Positions 35,749 through 46,121 are shown, numbered from the stretch's first letter. The stretch: DNA of 64,000 nt from Caballeronia mineralivorans PML1(12) (GCF_001028175.1 NZ_AEJF01000185.1:1-64000); one strand, 5' to 3'. Notes: generated by a model from the letters alone, not told the origin. Numbers and translations: made by a program.

Positions 35749-36903
35749 TTAGAAGCGGTGACGAATACCAACCGTTGCCGAGACTTGATTCGGGGTCGAC
35801 GACATGCCAACGCCGGTGATCGGAGCGCCAAGGCCGGTGCCGCCCAGGTCGGACGCGTGAACGTATTCACCTTGGAGGTACACGTCCGTACGCTTCGAGA
35901 GCGAGTACGCCGTTTGCAGGCCGACCTGTTCGAACTTGGGCTTCACGCCATCAAGGCGAGCGTCCGTGTACGTGAACTCACCAGCCAGGCTCAGGGCCGG
36001 GGTCAGTGCGTAACGGCCATTGAGCTCATAGTTGTTGAAGCGAGCGTAGTTACCAATTCCAACGCCGTTGGTCGCGCTGATTGCGCCGCCCGAGATACCA
36101 GATGCGTTTTCAAGCTTCGTTTGCGTGAACACGAAGCCAACCGTTGCCGGACCGAACGCGTAGTTCAAGCCAGCACCGAACGTGCGCTGCAGGCCTGCTA
36201 CGAACGTGTTGTCGCCAGCGACAGCGCCGCCACTGTTCGACAGCGCCGCAGCGGCTCCTGCACCCGTTACTGAGTTGTTCAACTGCAAGTAAGCTGCAGC
36301 AACGTTCAACGGACCGTAGTTATACGATGCGCCGACGCTGTAAGCGCGGTTGTTCGAGAAGCCAGCAGCCTGGTTCGAGAAGCCGTACTGTGCGCCGAAC
36401 TTGAAGCCAGCGTAGTTCGCGCTCTGGTACTTGACCGAGTTGTTGATACGGAACGAGTTGTCGAGGTTGTCGTTGTCGAACGGGTGTGCGAACTGCGTGC
36501 CGCCGTACTGCGTGCCGGTCAGAGCCAACGGGCCGAGGTAGTCGACCACGGAGTCGTATTGACGACCGAGCGTCACAGCGCCGTATTGGGTGCTCGACAG
36601 ACCAACGAATGCCTGACGGCCGAACTCGCGACCACCTTGACCCAGCGTGCCGTTAGCAATGCTGAAGCCGTTTTCCAACGTGAAGATTGCCTTCAGGCCA
36701 CCGCCGAGGTCTTCAGCGCCGCGCAGGCCCCAACGGCTGCCGTTCACCGAGCCGCTCGTCATCTTGAAGTTATGTTGGCCGCCTTGATTATTTGTGTACG
36801 TCAGGCCAGCGTCGATCAAACCATACAGCGTCACGCTGCTTTGAGCGTGAGCGGCGGTTGCAAATACGCCCGAAAGGGCGGCGACCATGAGAGTCTTTTT
36901 CAT
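35749..36903 (-). CDS. Burkholderia-type outer-membrane porin
   Basis: The 384-residue protein has a Sec signal peptide (MKKTLMVAALSGVFATAAHA, cut before QSS), then SSVTLYGLIDAGLTYTNN and GSRWGLRGAEDLGGGLKAIF, typical of 16-strand trimeric general porins of Burkholderiales (porin_4). It ends TVGIRHRF with the C-terminal Phe used by the BAM machinery. It admits small hydrophilic solutes. The gene ends at a strong terminator and its upstream region contains the palindrome at 37227. Confidence 0.95.
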   Translation of the reverse strand: MKKTLMVAALSGVFATAAHAQSSVTLYGLIDAGLTYTNNQGGQHNFKMTSGSVNGSRWGLRGAEDLGGGLKAIFTLENGFSIANGTLGQGGREFGRQAFVGLSSTQYGAVTLGRQYDSVVDYLGPLALTGTQYGGTQFAHPFDNDNLDNSFRINNSVKYQSANYAGFKFGAQYGFSNQAAGFSNNRAYSVGASYNYGPLNVAAAYLQLNNSVTGAGAAAALSNSGGAVAGDNTFVAGLQRTFGAGLNYAFGPATVGFVFTQTKLENASGISGGAISATNGVGIGNYARFNNYELNGRYALTPALSLAGEFTYTDARLDGVKPKFEQVGLQTAYSLSKRTDVYLQGEYVHASDLGGTGLGAPITGVGMSSTPNQVSATVGIRHRF

Positions 36904-37323
36904 CTTTGTAACTCCGAGAGCAATTTGGGTCTGACAACCCAGGCTTGAAGGAAACCTTCACTCCGACGCGCTGCGAGAGGCGCTGTCAGGTGATTTCATG
37001 TGCCAACAGAAGACACAGTCGTTTCCGGACCAGACGAAGTGTAAAGACGGTGTTACAGCGGTGGCATTCCGATTTGCGCAATAAAGTATTCTGCGATCGG
37101 CAATGATTAATAAACGCCGTCTAAGGCTTTACCAGTAAGGCTTTGCGGGGGATTGGCGGAGGCGGGTGCAGGGTGTCAACAGCGGTTCGTTGCGCAATTG
37201 CTACATGCGGTATCGTTAAAATACAACGTCAATAATCCTGAAAACCGATTATTGACGGAACAGCAATAGATGATTGCCAGATCTGTTGATGATTGCAAGA
37301 TAGTGGGCCGTTATACTTCAGAT
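36904..37323. other. Porin upstream region
   Basis: The long AT-richer region should hold the porin promoter and regulatory sites. Seen directly are the palindrome at 37227-37257 and an AAGGCTTTACCAGTAAGGCT motif near 37122. No protein gene is evident. Confidence 0.5.
37227..37257. promoter_or_regulatory. Operator-like inverted repeat
   Basis: CGTCAATAATC (37227-37237) and GATTATTGACG (37247-37257) are perfect 11-base complements with 9 bases between. It lies about 320 bases upstream of the porin start and about 65 bases before the candidate small RNA. It could be an operator or a transcribed hairpin. Confidence 0.5.
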
Positions 37324-37405
37324 GCTGCTTTCCAAAGCAGACTTTTTCGTTGACGGAAAAGATCTCCAAACCTTGTCGGCGCGACTTCCCAGTCGCGCTT
37401 TTTTT
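37324..37405 (+). ncRNA. Candidate small RNA with intrinsic terminator
   Basis: Three hairpins follow each other: CTGCTTTCCAAAGCAG (37325-37340), CTTTTTCG-TTGA-CGGAAAAG (37342-37361) and GCGCGACT-TCCC-AGTCGCGC (37379-37398), the last followed by seven or more T. TATACT (37312-37317) fits a -10 box that would start transcription near 37324; the -35 is weak. No rightward protein gene precedes the terminator, so an independent RNA of about 80 bases is the simplest reading. I do not recognise a known family. Confidence 0.6.
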
Positions 37406-37452
37406 TCGCCTGAACAGACTGCAAGCTCGATCCCGTTTCAGACACTGTTTAC

Positions 37453-37728
37453 CTAGTCAGCCGCTTCCAGCTCTTCCTCCGGAATGGCTTCAGCTTCTTT
37501 CGCAGCTTCCGGCGACTCGGTCCCTTCGCTCTCGAAAGTCAGCGGACTCGATATTGCCCAGTCTTCCATTACGTAATGACGTGCATCCATTGGTGAGCAC
37601 AGCAGGTTTTGCCAGTGATCGCCGTGCCATGCCGGATCGAAATCCAAAGCCGAATGCGATTCGAGTACTGCTCGGGGCGCTACCAACGTCCTGATCCACG
37701 AAAACATGCTTTTGAGTTCGGTCGTCAC
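37453..37728 (-). CDS. Small acidic protein, unknown function
   Basis: The 91-residue protein starts at GTG, decided by AAAGGAGG 8 bases upstream. The middle is Trp/His-rich (FDPAWHGDHWQNLL) and the C-terminus is a Glu/Ala-rich acidic tail. No signal or membrane segment. It converges with the small RNA at 37324, whose terminator is 47 bases away. Family unknown. Confidence 0.65.
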   Translation of the reverse strand: MTTELKSMFSWIRTLVAPRAVLESHSALDFDPAWHGDHWQNLLCSPMDARHYVMEDWAISSPLTFESEGTESPEAAKEAEAIPEEELEAAD

Positions 37729-38111
37729 AGCAATGACCTCCTTTAAAAGTGCTTGCGGTCATCTTTTATGATGACAATAGCCCCTTTCGGTAACAAGGCT
37801 CGTAAACGCTTACGATTCTATAAGTATGGTTACAACCCAAGTAAATATTTCCTTTTGGCGAGCATGGCCAGTTTAATTCCCCATTATTACGATGGATCGC
37901 TCGCTCATTCCTGACTCGGCAGCGCATGACGGCTGCCCTTCGCAGCGTATCGCTACGTTACAGGCGGAGGGTGGGTCAGCGCACATGGTCGTCGGCGAGG
38001 CGGCGTATCTATTAGATACGCCGGTAGTCGAAGGGACGTGAGCTAAAATACTCGATCGATACGCCATCTCCAAAGCGGATCGCGCCCATTTCTCTTTTAG
38101 CGGTCAGCGCT
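37729..38111. other. Divergent intergenic region
   Basis: No gene is seen. A 23-base perfect palindrome, CGGCGTATCTA-T-TAGATACGCCG, lies at 38001-38023, about 90 bases upstream of the exonuclease gene; it is operator- or hairpin-like. Confidence 0.45.
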
Positions 38112-39257
38112 GTGCTCCCAATCGTTGCCAATATCGTCAGTTCAGAACCACTGGTTTTCGTCGATCTCGAAACGACGGGCGGCGCCTTTGGCGTAGATCG
38201 CATCACCGAAATCGGTGTGGTCGAGGTTGGGCCGGCCGGCGTGACGCAGTGGAGTTCGCTCGTCAATCCGCAACAGCCGATTCCGTTCTTTATCCAGCAA
38301 CTCACCGGTATCAGCGATTCGATGGTGTGCAACGCGCCTACGTTCGAGACCATTGCGCATGATTTGCTGGCCCGTCTTGAAGGCCGGTTGTTCATTGCGC
38401 ACAACGCGCGGTTCGATCACGGCTTCCTGCGCGGCGAGTTCAAGCGTGCCGGCATCAAGTTCCAGCCCGATGTGCTGTGCACCGTGCAACTGTCGCGGGC
38501 CATCTATCCGGCGGAACGCCGGCATGGACTCGATGCGCTGATCGAACGCCACGCGCTTGTGCCGGCCGCCCGCCATCGGGCACTCGCCGACGCCGATCTG
38601 CTCTGGCAATTCTGGCAGCATCTGCACCGCGCGTTTTCCGCCGATGTCCTGCGTGACTATATAGAACAGGTTGCGCGCCGGTTCCGGCTCGCCGGTGACA
38701 TCGATGAAGACACGATCGAGCAGATTCCGGCCGGCTGCGGCATCTACGTGTTTTATGGCGAGGACGACGTGCCGCTGTACGTCGGGCGAAGCGTGCGTTT
38801 GCGCCAGCGCGTGCGCGCGCATCTGTCGGGCGTGAAACGCTCGGCGAAGGATCTGCGGCTCGCGGAACTCGTGCGCCGGGTGGAGTGGACAGCGACCGGC
38901 GGCGAGATCGGCGCGATGCTGGCGGAAGGGCGCTCGGTCGCACGGCTGCGTCCCGCGCATAACCGGGTGTTCAAAGCGCGTCGCGATGACCCGAGCCACG
39001 CGCCCTGGACGTATCCGGGCGCCATCGCGATAGAAGAAACGGATGCCACGACTAGCGCGCGCGTCTGGCATGTCGTCGATGCCTGGCAGTATTTCGGCAT
39101 GGCCGCGACGCTCGACGAAGCCGCGCAGTTGCGTTCGGCAGCGCCCGCGGCGCGCTTCGAGCTGTCAACGTACCGGATTCTCAGAGAACGCTTGTTGCGC
39201 GGTCTGACGGTCGTACCGCTTGCGGCCACCGCGTGCTTGTCCGGCGAGCCGGTCTAG
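38112..39257 (+). CDS. DnaQ-like 3'-5' exonuclease fused to GIY-YIG endonuclease (Cho/UvrC-like)
   Basis: The 381-residue protein has a DEDDh exonuclease domain (VFVDLETTGG at 16-25, IAHNARFDHGFL, and HRALADADLLWQFW supplying the last His and Asp) and then a GIY-YIG nuclease domain from about residue 215 (GCGIYVFYGEDDVPLYVGRS, with the Arg and the later Glu in AMLAEGRS). Such fusions resemble the N-terminal half of UvrC or Cho and are thought to act in DNA repair. The start is taken as GTG at 38112; there is no strong ribosome site. It ends 4 bases inside the convergent chorismate mutase gene. Confidence 0.92.
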   Translation: MLPIVANIVSSEPLVFVDLETTGGAFGVDRITEIGVVEVGPAGVTQWSSLVNPQQPIPFFIQQLTGISDSMVCNAPTFETIAHDLLARLEGRLFIAHNARFDHGFLRGEFKRAGIKFQPDVLCTVQLSRAIYPAERRHGLDALIERHALVPAARHRALADADLLWQFWQHLHRAFSADVLRDYIEQVARRFRLAGDIDEDTIEQIPAGCGIYVFYGEDDVPLYVGRSVRLRQRVRAHLSGVKRSAKDLRLAELVRRVEWTATGGEIGAMLAEGRSVARLRPAHNRVFKARRDDPSHAPWTYPGAIAIEETDATTSARVWHVVDAWQYFGMAATLDEAAQLRSAAPAARFELSTYRILRERLLRGLTVVPLAATACLSGEPV

Positions 39258-39871
39258 CCGACAGCGCCCACCCCACCTGAAGCGCACACATGCGACAACG
39301 CGCGCGCGAGCGGCGCGTTCTGAGCGGAATCATAGCGGGTGAGATGTTTCCAGCGCGCGATGCTATCGGCTAGCCGCAGGGGGCAATCGTCGGCATGGCG
39401 GAGTGGTTCCACGCCAGCCAGCGCGGCGAGCAGCGCGTTCGTCACGCCATCGAGTTTCGGCCGGGTATCGCGGGCGAGGTCAGGCGGGGTCCCTTCGGGC
39501 CCGCGTGACTTGCGCCAGTTATCGAAGAGTGCGTTCTGCACGTCCTTGCTCGCCTCGATCTGGTCGCGGAAGAAAAGCTGCGCAAACGCCGGATCGATGC
39601 CAACGGCTTTCGCGCGGCTATCGATGCCTGCCAGCAGCGCGGCTTCACGGGGTTGATCGGTGATCGGTTCGTGGTGGGCCCACTTCCAGCGCGCGACCGG
39701 CTCGGCGAGCGCCAGCCGTTGCGAGGACAACGCGATGAGATTGGTGAGCGGCGTGTCGTCGCCGTCAGCAAGAGCCGCCGACGAACAAGCCATGATGACG
39801 ATGAAACAAGCCGCCAGCGAAGCGATGGCGCGCAGAGCGTGCTGAATGTGCAGAAGGGAATGGCGAAGCAT
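39254..39871 (-). CDS. Periplasmic chorismate mutase, AroQ-gamma class
   Basis: The 205-residue protein has an N-terminal signal peptide (ending SSAALADG) and the all-helical secreted chorismate mutase pattern: LIALSSQRLALAEPVARWKW, then DPAFAQLFFRDQIEASKDVQ. It converts chorismate to prephenate outside the cytoplasm. AroQ-gamma enzymes occur in Burkholderia and other host-associated bacteria; the physiological reason is unclear. It overlaps the convergent exonuclease gene by 4 bases. Confidence 0.88.
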   Translation of the reverse strand: MLRHSLLHIQHALRAIASLAACFIVIMACSSAALADGDDTPLTNLIALSSQRLALAEPVARWKWAHHEPITDQPREAALLAGIDSRAKAVGIDPAFAQLFFRDQIEASKDVQNALFDNWRKSRGPEGTPPDLARDTRPKLDGVTNALLAALAGVEPLRHADDCPLRLADSIARWKHLTRYDSAQNAPLARALSHVCASGGVGAVG

Positions 39872-40097
39872 GGATGACCGGAGCCCGAGCGAGAAAGCGG
39901 CAGCTTAACTCATGGCAATGATGGCGATCGTGAAACGCGCGACGCGCGTGGCGTTATAAGCCTGGACCGGTCGTGCTATTAATACTTGCGTGTTGATTCA
40001 GCGTTGCTGCAAAGACATGCCGCAACGTTCACGCGTGCAGGAACCGCGACTTGCAGGACATCTGCAAACGCCGTTGGTGTACTGCTCGTTTCAGCAA

Positions 40098-40247
40098 TTA
40101 CTTCGGGTCGCACAGGTTACGCTGTTCATCGAAAAATGCCCGGACGTATTCGGGCAGCTCTGCGAGGAATTCAACCCCGACCGGTTCTTGATCCGGACAT
40201 TCGACCTTGTCGGGCGTCGGGATTTTCGTCGGCTTGGCGTCCATCAT
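40098..40247 (-). CDS. 49-residue unknown protein
   Basis: The frame starts MMDAKPTKIPTPDKVECPDQ, continues EPVGVEFLAELPEYVRAFFD and ends EQRNLCDPK. An excellent ribosome site, AAGGAGAG, lies before the first ATG. The protein is acidic with two cysteines. Good coding composition and the ribosome site make it real in my view despite its size. Function unknown. Confidence 0.65.
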   Translation of the reverse strand: MMDAKPTKIPTPDKVECPDQEPVGVEFLAELPEYVRAFFDEQRNLCDPK

Positions 40248-40832
40248 TTTCTCTCCTTGTATAGGTCGATTATCAATCTCGACTCTGGCTTCGCGCTAGC
40301 GCCGAATGCGCGGTTGGAACATTTCTCCGTTCCTGTGTTGCTTTAACGGAACACCAGCAGCGTGACTTAAGGCTGTGATAATTTATTGCTCAACAACGAT
40401 ATTTCTCATGCATCTCGGCAGCGCTTTGCTGACCTTTTCTGCCGATTAACTCGCCGTCCATTTATTGCCGATGCTCTGTCGCACAGCAGCAAATATTTCG
40501 CAAACTGCTTCAAAGTGTTCGGCTGTCTCCCATCGCCGATTCTGTGTTCGTAGATGCGGGTCGTTGCTTAAAAACGAGTCCCCTCAATAGTGATAACGGC
40601 ACGATTCAGTTGCGGTTGACTGTTTTATCTGTCTTTAAAAAAATTTAACAGTTCGCAATGTCTGAAAGCACACGTATTCATACAAATGAATGTTCGCAAA
40701 TTGGGTGCAGAGAAAGCATCGGGGAAACGACGGGAAGTTTATGAATTACGCCCACTTAAAGTTTCACTTTAAGTGTATGAGCTGACCGATTGATCTTAAA
40801 GATCATTTTTGAGATGCGGCTTGAAAAGTAAA
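40248..40832. other. AT-rich intergenic region
   Basis: No gene is seen. It holds the inverted repeat at 40753-40775 and TGATCTTAAAGATCA followed by TTTTT near 40791. The AT-rich composition is unlike the flanking genes. Confidence 0.4.
40753..40775. repeat. Perfect hairpin CACTTAAAGT/ACTTTAAGTG
   Basis: Ten-base arms with a 3-base loop (TTC). It lies between the 49-residue gene and the tRNA-Thr terminator. This is either an operator or a small hairpin. Confidence 0.5.
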
Positions 40833-40864
40833 AAACCCGCGAAGCCTGGAGGCGACGCGGGTTT
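40828..40864 (-). terminator. Terminator after tRNA-Thr
   Basis: AAACCCGCG (40833-40841) pairs with CGCGGGTTT (40856-40864). On the minus strand the stem ends in TTTTTT. It lies 15 bases after the tRNA-Thr 3' end. Confidence 0.85.
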
Positions 40865-40878
40865 CTTGAAATGAAGCT

Positions 40879-40954
40879 TGGTGCCGGAAAGAGGAATCGA
40901 ACCCCCGACCTTCGCATTACGAATGCGCTGCTCTACCGTCTGAGCTATTCCGGC
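40879..40954 (-). tRNA. tRNA-Thr (anticodon CGU)
   Basis: The 76-base sequence begins GCCGGAATAGCTCAGACGG, with an anticodon loop reading TTCGTAA (CGT, threonine), a GGTTCGATTCC T-arm and encoded CCA. Confidence 0.96.
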
Positions 40955-41008
40955 ATCAGAGAAACGAGATTATAAGGACCTTCCGGCGAGTTTGGCAACA
41001 CCCTACGG

Positions 41009-42034
<1,026 letters not shown>

Positions 42035-42153
42035 TGCGTTGGGCTCCGGGAGCGTTAGACGAATGCCTCAGATTCTACCCGCTCGGAATGTGTCTCTCGA
42101 TGTCACAGGAATGCGCACGCCTCGTGCTGCCGGTTTCCTTAACGTCTGCGCAT

Positions 42154-42180
42154 AAAAAAACCGGCGCCGAAGCGCCGGTT
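42154..42180 (-). terminator. pepN terminator
   Basis: AACCGGCGC (42159-42167), loop CGAA, GCGCCGGTT (42172-42180), followed on the minus strand by TTTTTTT. It stands 30 bases after the pepN stop. Confidence 0.88.
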
Positions 42181-42210
42181 GCCGATGAGCCGGGATGAAC
42201 GACGAGACGC

Positions 42211-44919
42211 TCAGCCCAGCGCTTTCTCTACGATCTCGCGTACGTCACGGGATTTCACCTTCGATGCCACCTCTTCGAGCGCCGCATGCGCCTGCTCGCG
42301 CAAGGCCGGTGTGTACCGGCGCCATTGCTCGAGCGTACGCGCAAGGCGCGCAGCGACCTGTGGGTTCATGGCGTCGAGCGCAACGACCTGTTCAGCCCAG
42401 AACGCGTAACCGGAACCGTCGGCGGCGTGGAATTGCGCCGGATTCGCACCGCAGAAGCTGAAAATCAGCGAGCGGGCGCGATTCGGGTTTTTCAGCGTGA
42501 ACGCCGGATGCTGCATCAACTTGCGCACAATCTCGAGCACGTTGCGTTTCGGGCCGCCGCGTTGTGTGGCTTGCAGCGCGAACCACTTGTCGATGACAAG
42601 CGGCTCGCTCTCGAAGCGCTGGTAGAAATCGCTGAGCGCGGCATCGGCGACGGTGGTATCGACAGAACCTGACGCACCCGCCGTCAGGAGCGCGGACAAT
42701 GCCGCCGACCGGTCCGTCATGTTGTTCGCGGCGTCGTACTGGGCGCTCGCGAGTTCGATGGCTCGCGTGGGGTCGTCGAGCTGGCTCAGGTAGGCGAGGG
42801 CGAGATTCTTCAGACCACGTTTGCCGGCGTCATCCGGCGTCGCGCGATATTCGCCCGGCGTGCGGTTCGCCTCGTACACGGCGAGCCACCGGTCGTGCAG
42901 TCCCGTGGCGAGCCGGCGGCTGACAAACACGCGCGCCGCGTGAACGGCAGCCGGATCCGACACAGCCATCTGCTCCGCAAGATATCCCTCCGACGGCAAC
43001 ATCAGCGCCAATTCCTGAAATGCCGGCGTGAGCGTGGTGTTGTCGAGTACCTGGGCAAATGCGGAAACGACTTGATCGTCGAGCGTCAATTCCTCCCCCT
43101 TGGATGCCCGATCCGCCAATGCAAGCAGCTCACGCGTGGCGAGGCGCTGGCCGGCTTCCCATCGATTGAACGGGTCGCTGTCATGAGCAAGCAGGAACGC
43201 CAGTTGTTCGTTGGTGTAGTCGTAATCGACCACCACCGGCGCCGAGAAATTGCGCAGCAACGAAGGCAACGGCTCTTCGGCGACATCGGTGAACGTGAAG
43301 GTTTGCTCCTGTTCCGTGAATTCCAGCACACGCGTCGTGCCTTGCGGCTCTTTTTCACCGTCGAGTTTCAACGGCAGGTCGGCGCCGTTCTTGCCGATCA
43401 AACCGAGCGAGAACGGAATCAGCAGCGGACCCTTTTGCGTTGCGCGCGCAGCCTCGGATGCTTCAGCGTAACCTTGCGTGAGCGTGAGCACATAGCGCTT
43501 CGTGGCCGCGTCGTAACGTGCGCGCACCGTTATGCGGGGCGTGCCAGCCTGGCTGTACCAGCGCTCGAACTGCGCCAGATCGCGGCCGTTGGCGTCCGCC
43601 ATCGCGTGACGGAAGTCGTCGCAGGTCACGGCCTGGCCGTCGTGACGCTGAAAATACAGATCCATGCCACGCCGGAAACCGTCGCGACCGAGCAGCGTCT
43701 GATACATGCGCACGACTTCCGAGCCCTTTTCGTAGACGGTCATCGTGTAGAAATTGTTGATCTCCACGTAGCTTTCCGGGCGCACCGGATGCGCCATCGG
43801 ACCCGCGTCTTCAGCGAACTGCATCTGGCGCAGCACACGCACGTCGTCAATCCGTTTGGTCGCACGCGCGGCGTCGCTGGCTGCGCCCGGTTCGAGTCCG
43901 GCAGCCATGTCGGCGGAAAATTCCTGGTCGCGGAACACGGTCAGGCCTTCCTTCAGGCTCAACTGGAACCAGTCGCGGCAGGTCACGCGGTTACCCGTCC
44001 AGTTGTGGAAATATTCATGGCCAACCACGGCTTCGATGTTGCTGAAATCCACATCGGTCGCCGTTTCGGGATTCGCGAGCACGTACTTCGTATTGAAGAT
44101 GTTCAAGCCTTTGTTTTCCATCGCGCCCATGTTGAAGTCGCTCACCGCGACAATCATGAAACGATCCAGGTCGAGCTCGAGCCCAAAGCGGCGTTCGTCC
44201 CATTCGATGGAATGAACCAGCGAATCCATGGCGTGTTGCGTCTTGTCGAGATCGTGCGGTTCGACCCACACCTGCAGCAGCTTTTCCTTGCCCGAACCAG
44301 TTTTCATACGCTGCTCGAGCTTGACCAGCTTGCCCGCGACCAGCGCAAACAAATAGCTCGGCTTTTTGAACGGGTCTTCCCAGCGCGCGAAATGCCGGCC
44401 GTCGCCGAGATCGCCTTCTTCGATCAGATTGCCGTTCGACAACAGCACCGGGTACGCCGTTTTGTCCGCCCGCAGGGTCACCGTATACGTAGCCATGACG
44501 TCGGGGCGGTCGAGGAAATACGTGATGCGGCGAAAACCTTCGGCCTCGCACTGGGTAAAGAAGTTGCCGCCAGATACATACAGGCCCGACAACGTGGTGT
44601 TCTCGGCCGGCTTGCATGCACTTTCAATAGTTAATTCAAACGCGTCCGGAATATTGCTCACCGACAAACCGTTCTCATTGACGTGAACGTCTGCATGCGG
44701 ACGGCCGTCGAGTGTTGCGCTGATGAATTCCATCTGCTCGCCCATCAGCTCCAGAGTGGCCGTGGGCGCGGCGTCCGGGTTGCGGCGCAGGCGCATGGTA
44801 TTGCGCACCACGGTCCGCTCCGGGACGAGGTTGAATTCGAGCGCGACGGTATCGATCAGGAAAGCGGGCGGCGTGTAGTCGGCGCGGCGGATTACGGCAG
44901 GTGTGGTCGAATTGGACAT
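42211..44919 (-). CDS. pepN: Aminopeptidase N
   Basis: The 902-residue M1 zinc metallopeptidase has the substrate motif GAMENKGLN and the zinc site VGHEYFHNWTGNRV with the downstream Glu in LKEGLTVFRDQEF, in the bacterial PepN arrangement (YFLDRPDVMATYTVTLRADK earlier). It removes N-terminal residues from peptides in the cytoplasm. Length fits the family. A long opposite-strand open frame (42895-44634) is only a GC-bias shadow. Confidence 0.97.
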   Translation of the reverse strand: MSNSTTPAVIRRADYTPPAFLIDTVALEFNLVPERTVVRNTMRLRRNPDAAPTATLELMGEQMEFISATLDGRPHADVHVNENGLSVSNIPDAFELTIESACKPAENTTLSGLYVSGGNFFTQCEAEGFRRITYFLDRPDVMATYTVTLRADKTAYPVLLSNGNLIEEGDLGDGRHFARWEDPFKKPSYLFALVAGKLVKLEQRMKTGSGKEKLLQVWVEPHDLDKTQHAMDSLVHSIEWDERRFGLELDLDRFMIVAVSDFNMGAMENKGLNIFNTKYVLANPETATDVDFSNIEAVVGHEYFHNWTGNRVTCRDWFQLSLKEGLTVFRDQEFSADMAAGLEPGAASDAARATKRIDDVRVLRQMQFAEDAGPMAHPVRPESYVEINNFYTMTVYEKGSEVVRMYQTLLGRDGFRRGMDLYFQRHDGQAVTCDDFRHAMADANGRDLAQFERWYSQAGTPRITVRARYDAATKRYVLTLTQGYAEASEAARATQKGPLLIPFSLGLIGKNGADLPLKLDGEKEPQGTTRVLEFTEQEQTFTFTDVAEEPLPSLLRNFSAPVVVDYDYTNEQLAFLLAHDSDPFNRWEAGQRLATRELLALADRASKGEELTLDDQVVSAFAQVLDNTTLTPAFQELALMLPSEGYLAEQMAVSDPAAVHAARVFVSRRLATGLHDRWLAVYEANRTPGEYRATPDDAGKRGLKNLALAYLSQLDDPTRAIELASAQYDAANNMTDRSAALSALLTAGASGSVDTTVADAALSDFYQRFESEPLVIDKWFALQATQRGGPKRNVLEIVRKLMQHPAFTLKNPNRARSLIFSFCGANPAQFHAADGSGYAFWAEQVVALDAMNPQVAARLARTLEQWRRYTPALREQAHAALEEVASKVKSRDVREIVEKALG

Positions 44920-45172
44920 GGCGGATCTGATTGAGTTGAGCGGGTGCCTTTGCTTTCCAGGCGGCCTTGTGTCGGATCATTGTACAAAGGCGCGCGGAAT
45001 CGTGTGCTCGATTCGGGGTTGTCCGGATGGCCTATCTCCCGAACTTCACGTGCCGGCGAGGGTCTTTAAACAGGTGGAATCAGCTAATCTCCGTGCGGTG
45101 CATGCGACACTTCACGGTTACTGTTTGCGAACAACACCGCTACAAGAAATCAACAAGACAATGAGGTCGGCC

Positions 45173-45916
45173 ATGACGTTCGGACGGTTGTACGGGGAGT
45201 GGAAGCGTGCGGTACGCGTGACCCTGGTAGCGGGGTTAGCGTTGCTGGGAGGCTGTACGACCTATGTTCAGACGCAGGTGGCAGCGTTCTCGGACTGGTC
45301 CGGGAGCGACGCTACGCGGACCTACGCGTTCGCCCGTTCGGCGCAGCAGCAAAACAGCATCGAACAGAAAACGTATGAAGCACTCGCCGCCAACGAGCTT
45401 GCCACCCATTCGTTCAAGCAGGTTCCCGATGCCAGCGCGCACTATCGCGTGGAATTGTCGTATTCCATTCGCGGCGACATGGTGACGGTGCGGCAACCCG
45501 TCTATTACGATCCGTGGCCGATGTACGGCGGCTGGTACGGCCGGCCATACGGCTGGGGTGGTTACGGACCGTGGGGCGGGTGGGACATGGGGCCAGCGGG
45601 TTACGTGGACCAAAGTTATCCGATCTTCGTCCACTCGCTGCAGATCCGCATGACCGAACGTGACAGCGGGCGCGAAGTGTACAAAGTGAGCGCAAGCAAT
45701 TCAGGCGGCGAATCGTCGCTGGTCCGGGCCATGCCTTACCTGATCCGCAGCGCGCTCGCGGATTTCCCGCTGGACAACGGGACGGTGCGCACAGTGAAGA
45801 TCCCGCTCGATAAAAATGGCGGTGCGAGTAATGAAGCCCCGGTTGCGGTGGGGACGAACGGGAAGGCGACCGCCCCGGCGCCCGTTCCCGCTCCTGCGCC
45901 CGTGCCTGTGCAGTAG
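45173..45916 (+). CDS. DUF4136-type lipoprotein
   Basis: The 247-residue protein has a signal with lipobox LLGGC (TTYVQTQ after the Cys), then FSDWSGSDATRTYAFARSAQ as in the DUF4136 family, a Trp/Tyr/Gly-rich loop (WPMYGGWYGRPYGWGGYGPW), and a Pro/Ala repeat tail (APVPAPAPVPV). The start at 45173 has GAGG 7 bases upstream; ATG at 45161 is possible. It should be lipid-anchored, probably to the outer membrane. Function unknown. It precedes the phosphonate operon by 205 bases but need not belong to it. Confidence 0.85.
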   Translation: MTFGRLYGEWKRAVRVTLVAGLALLGGCTTYVQTQVAAFSDWSGSDATRTYAFARSAQQQNSIEQKTYEALAANELATHSFKQVPDASAHYRVELSYSIRGDMVTVRQPVYYDPWPMYGGWYGRPYGWGGYGPWGGWDMGPAGYVDQSYPIFVHSLQIRMTERDSGREVYKVSASNSGGESSLVRAMPYLIRSALADFPLDNGTVRTVKIPLDKNGGASNEAPVAVGTNGKATAPAPVPAPAPVPVQ

Positions 45917-46121
45917 CCCGGCAAGCCGGCGCCCGAGTCCGGACTCTGCTGCCAATTCCAGAAAAATTTACCGTCATGGCGACCGGCTGTTCGAGCCGGG
46001 CGCCATGGCCTGTTGGCGCCCGCGATTATTCCGAATTCCGAGCTCAACACTGACTTTGTTACAGGCTTGTGGCGAAGCGCCCTCGTATGCAATTAAATTC
46101 GAAACGAGATATATTCCGCAA

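Noticed and set aside
42895-44634. 579-residue open frame opposite pepN
   Set aside because: It is the antisense shadow of a well-supported gene in GC-rich DNA; the protein is His/Arg-rich with no fold marks.
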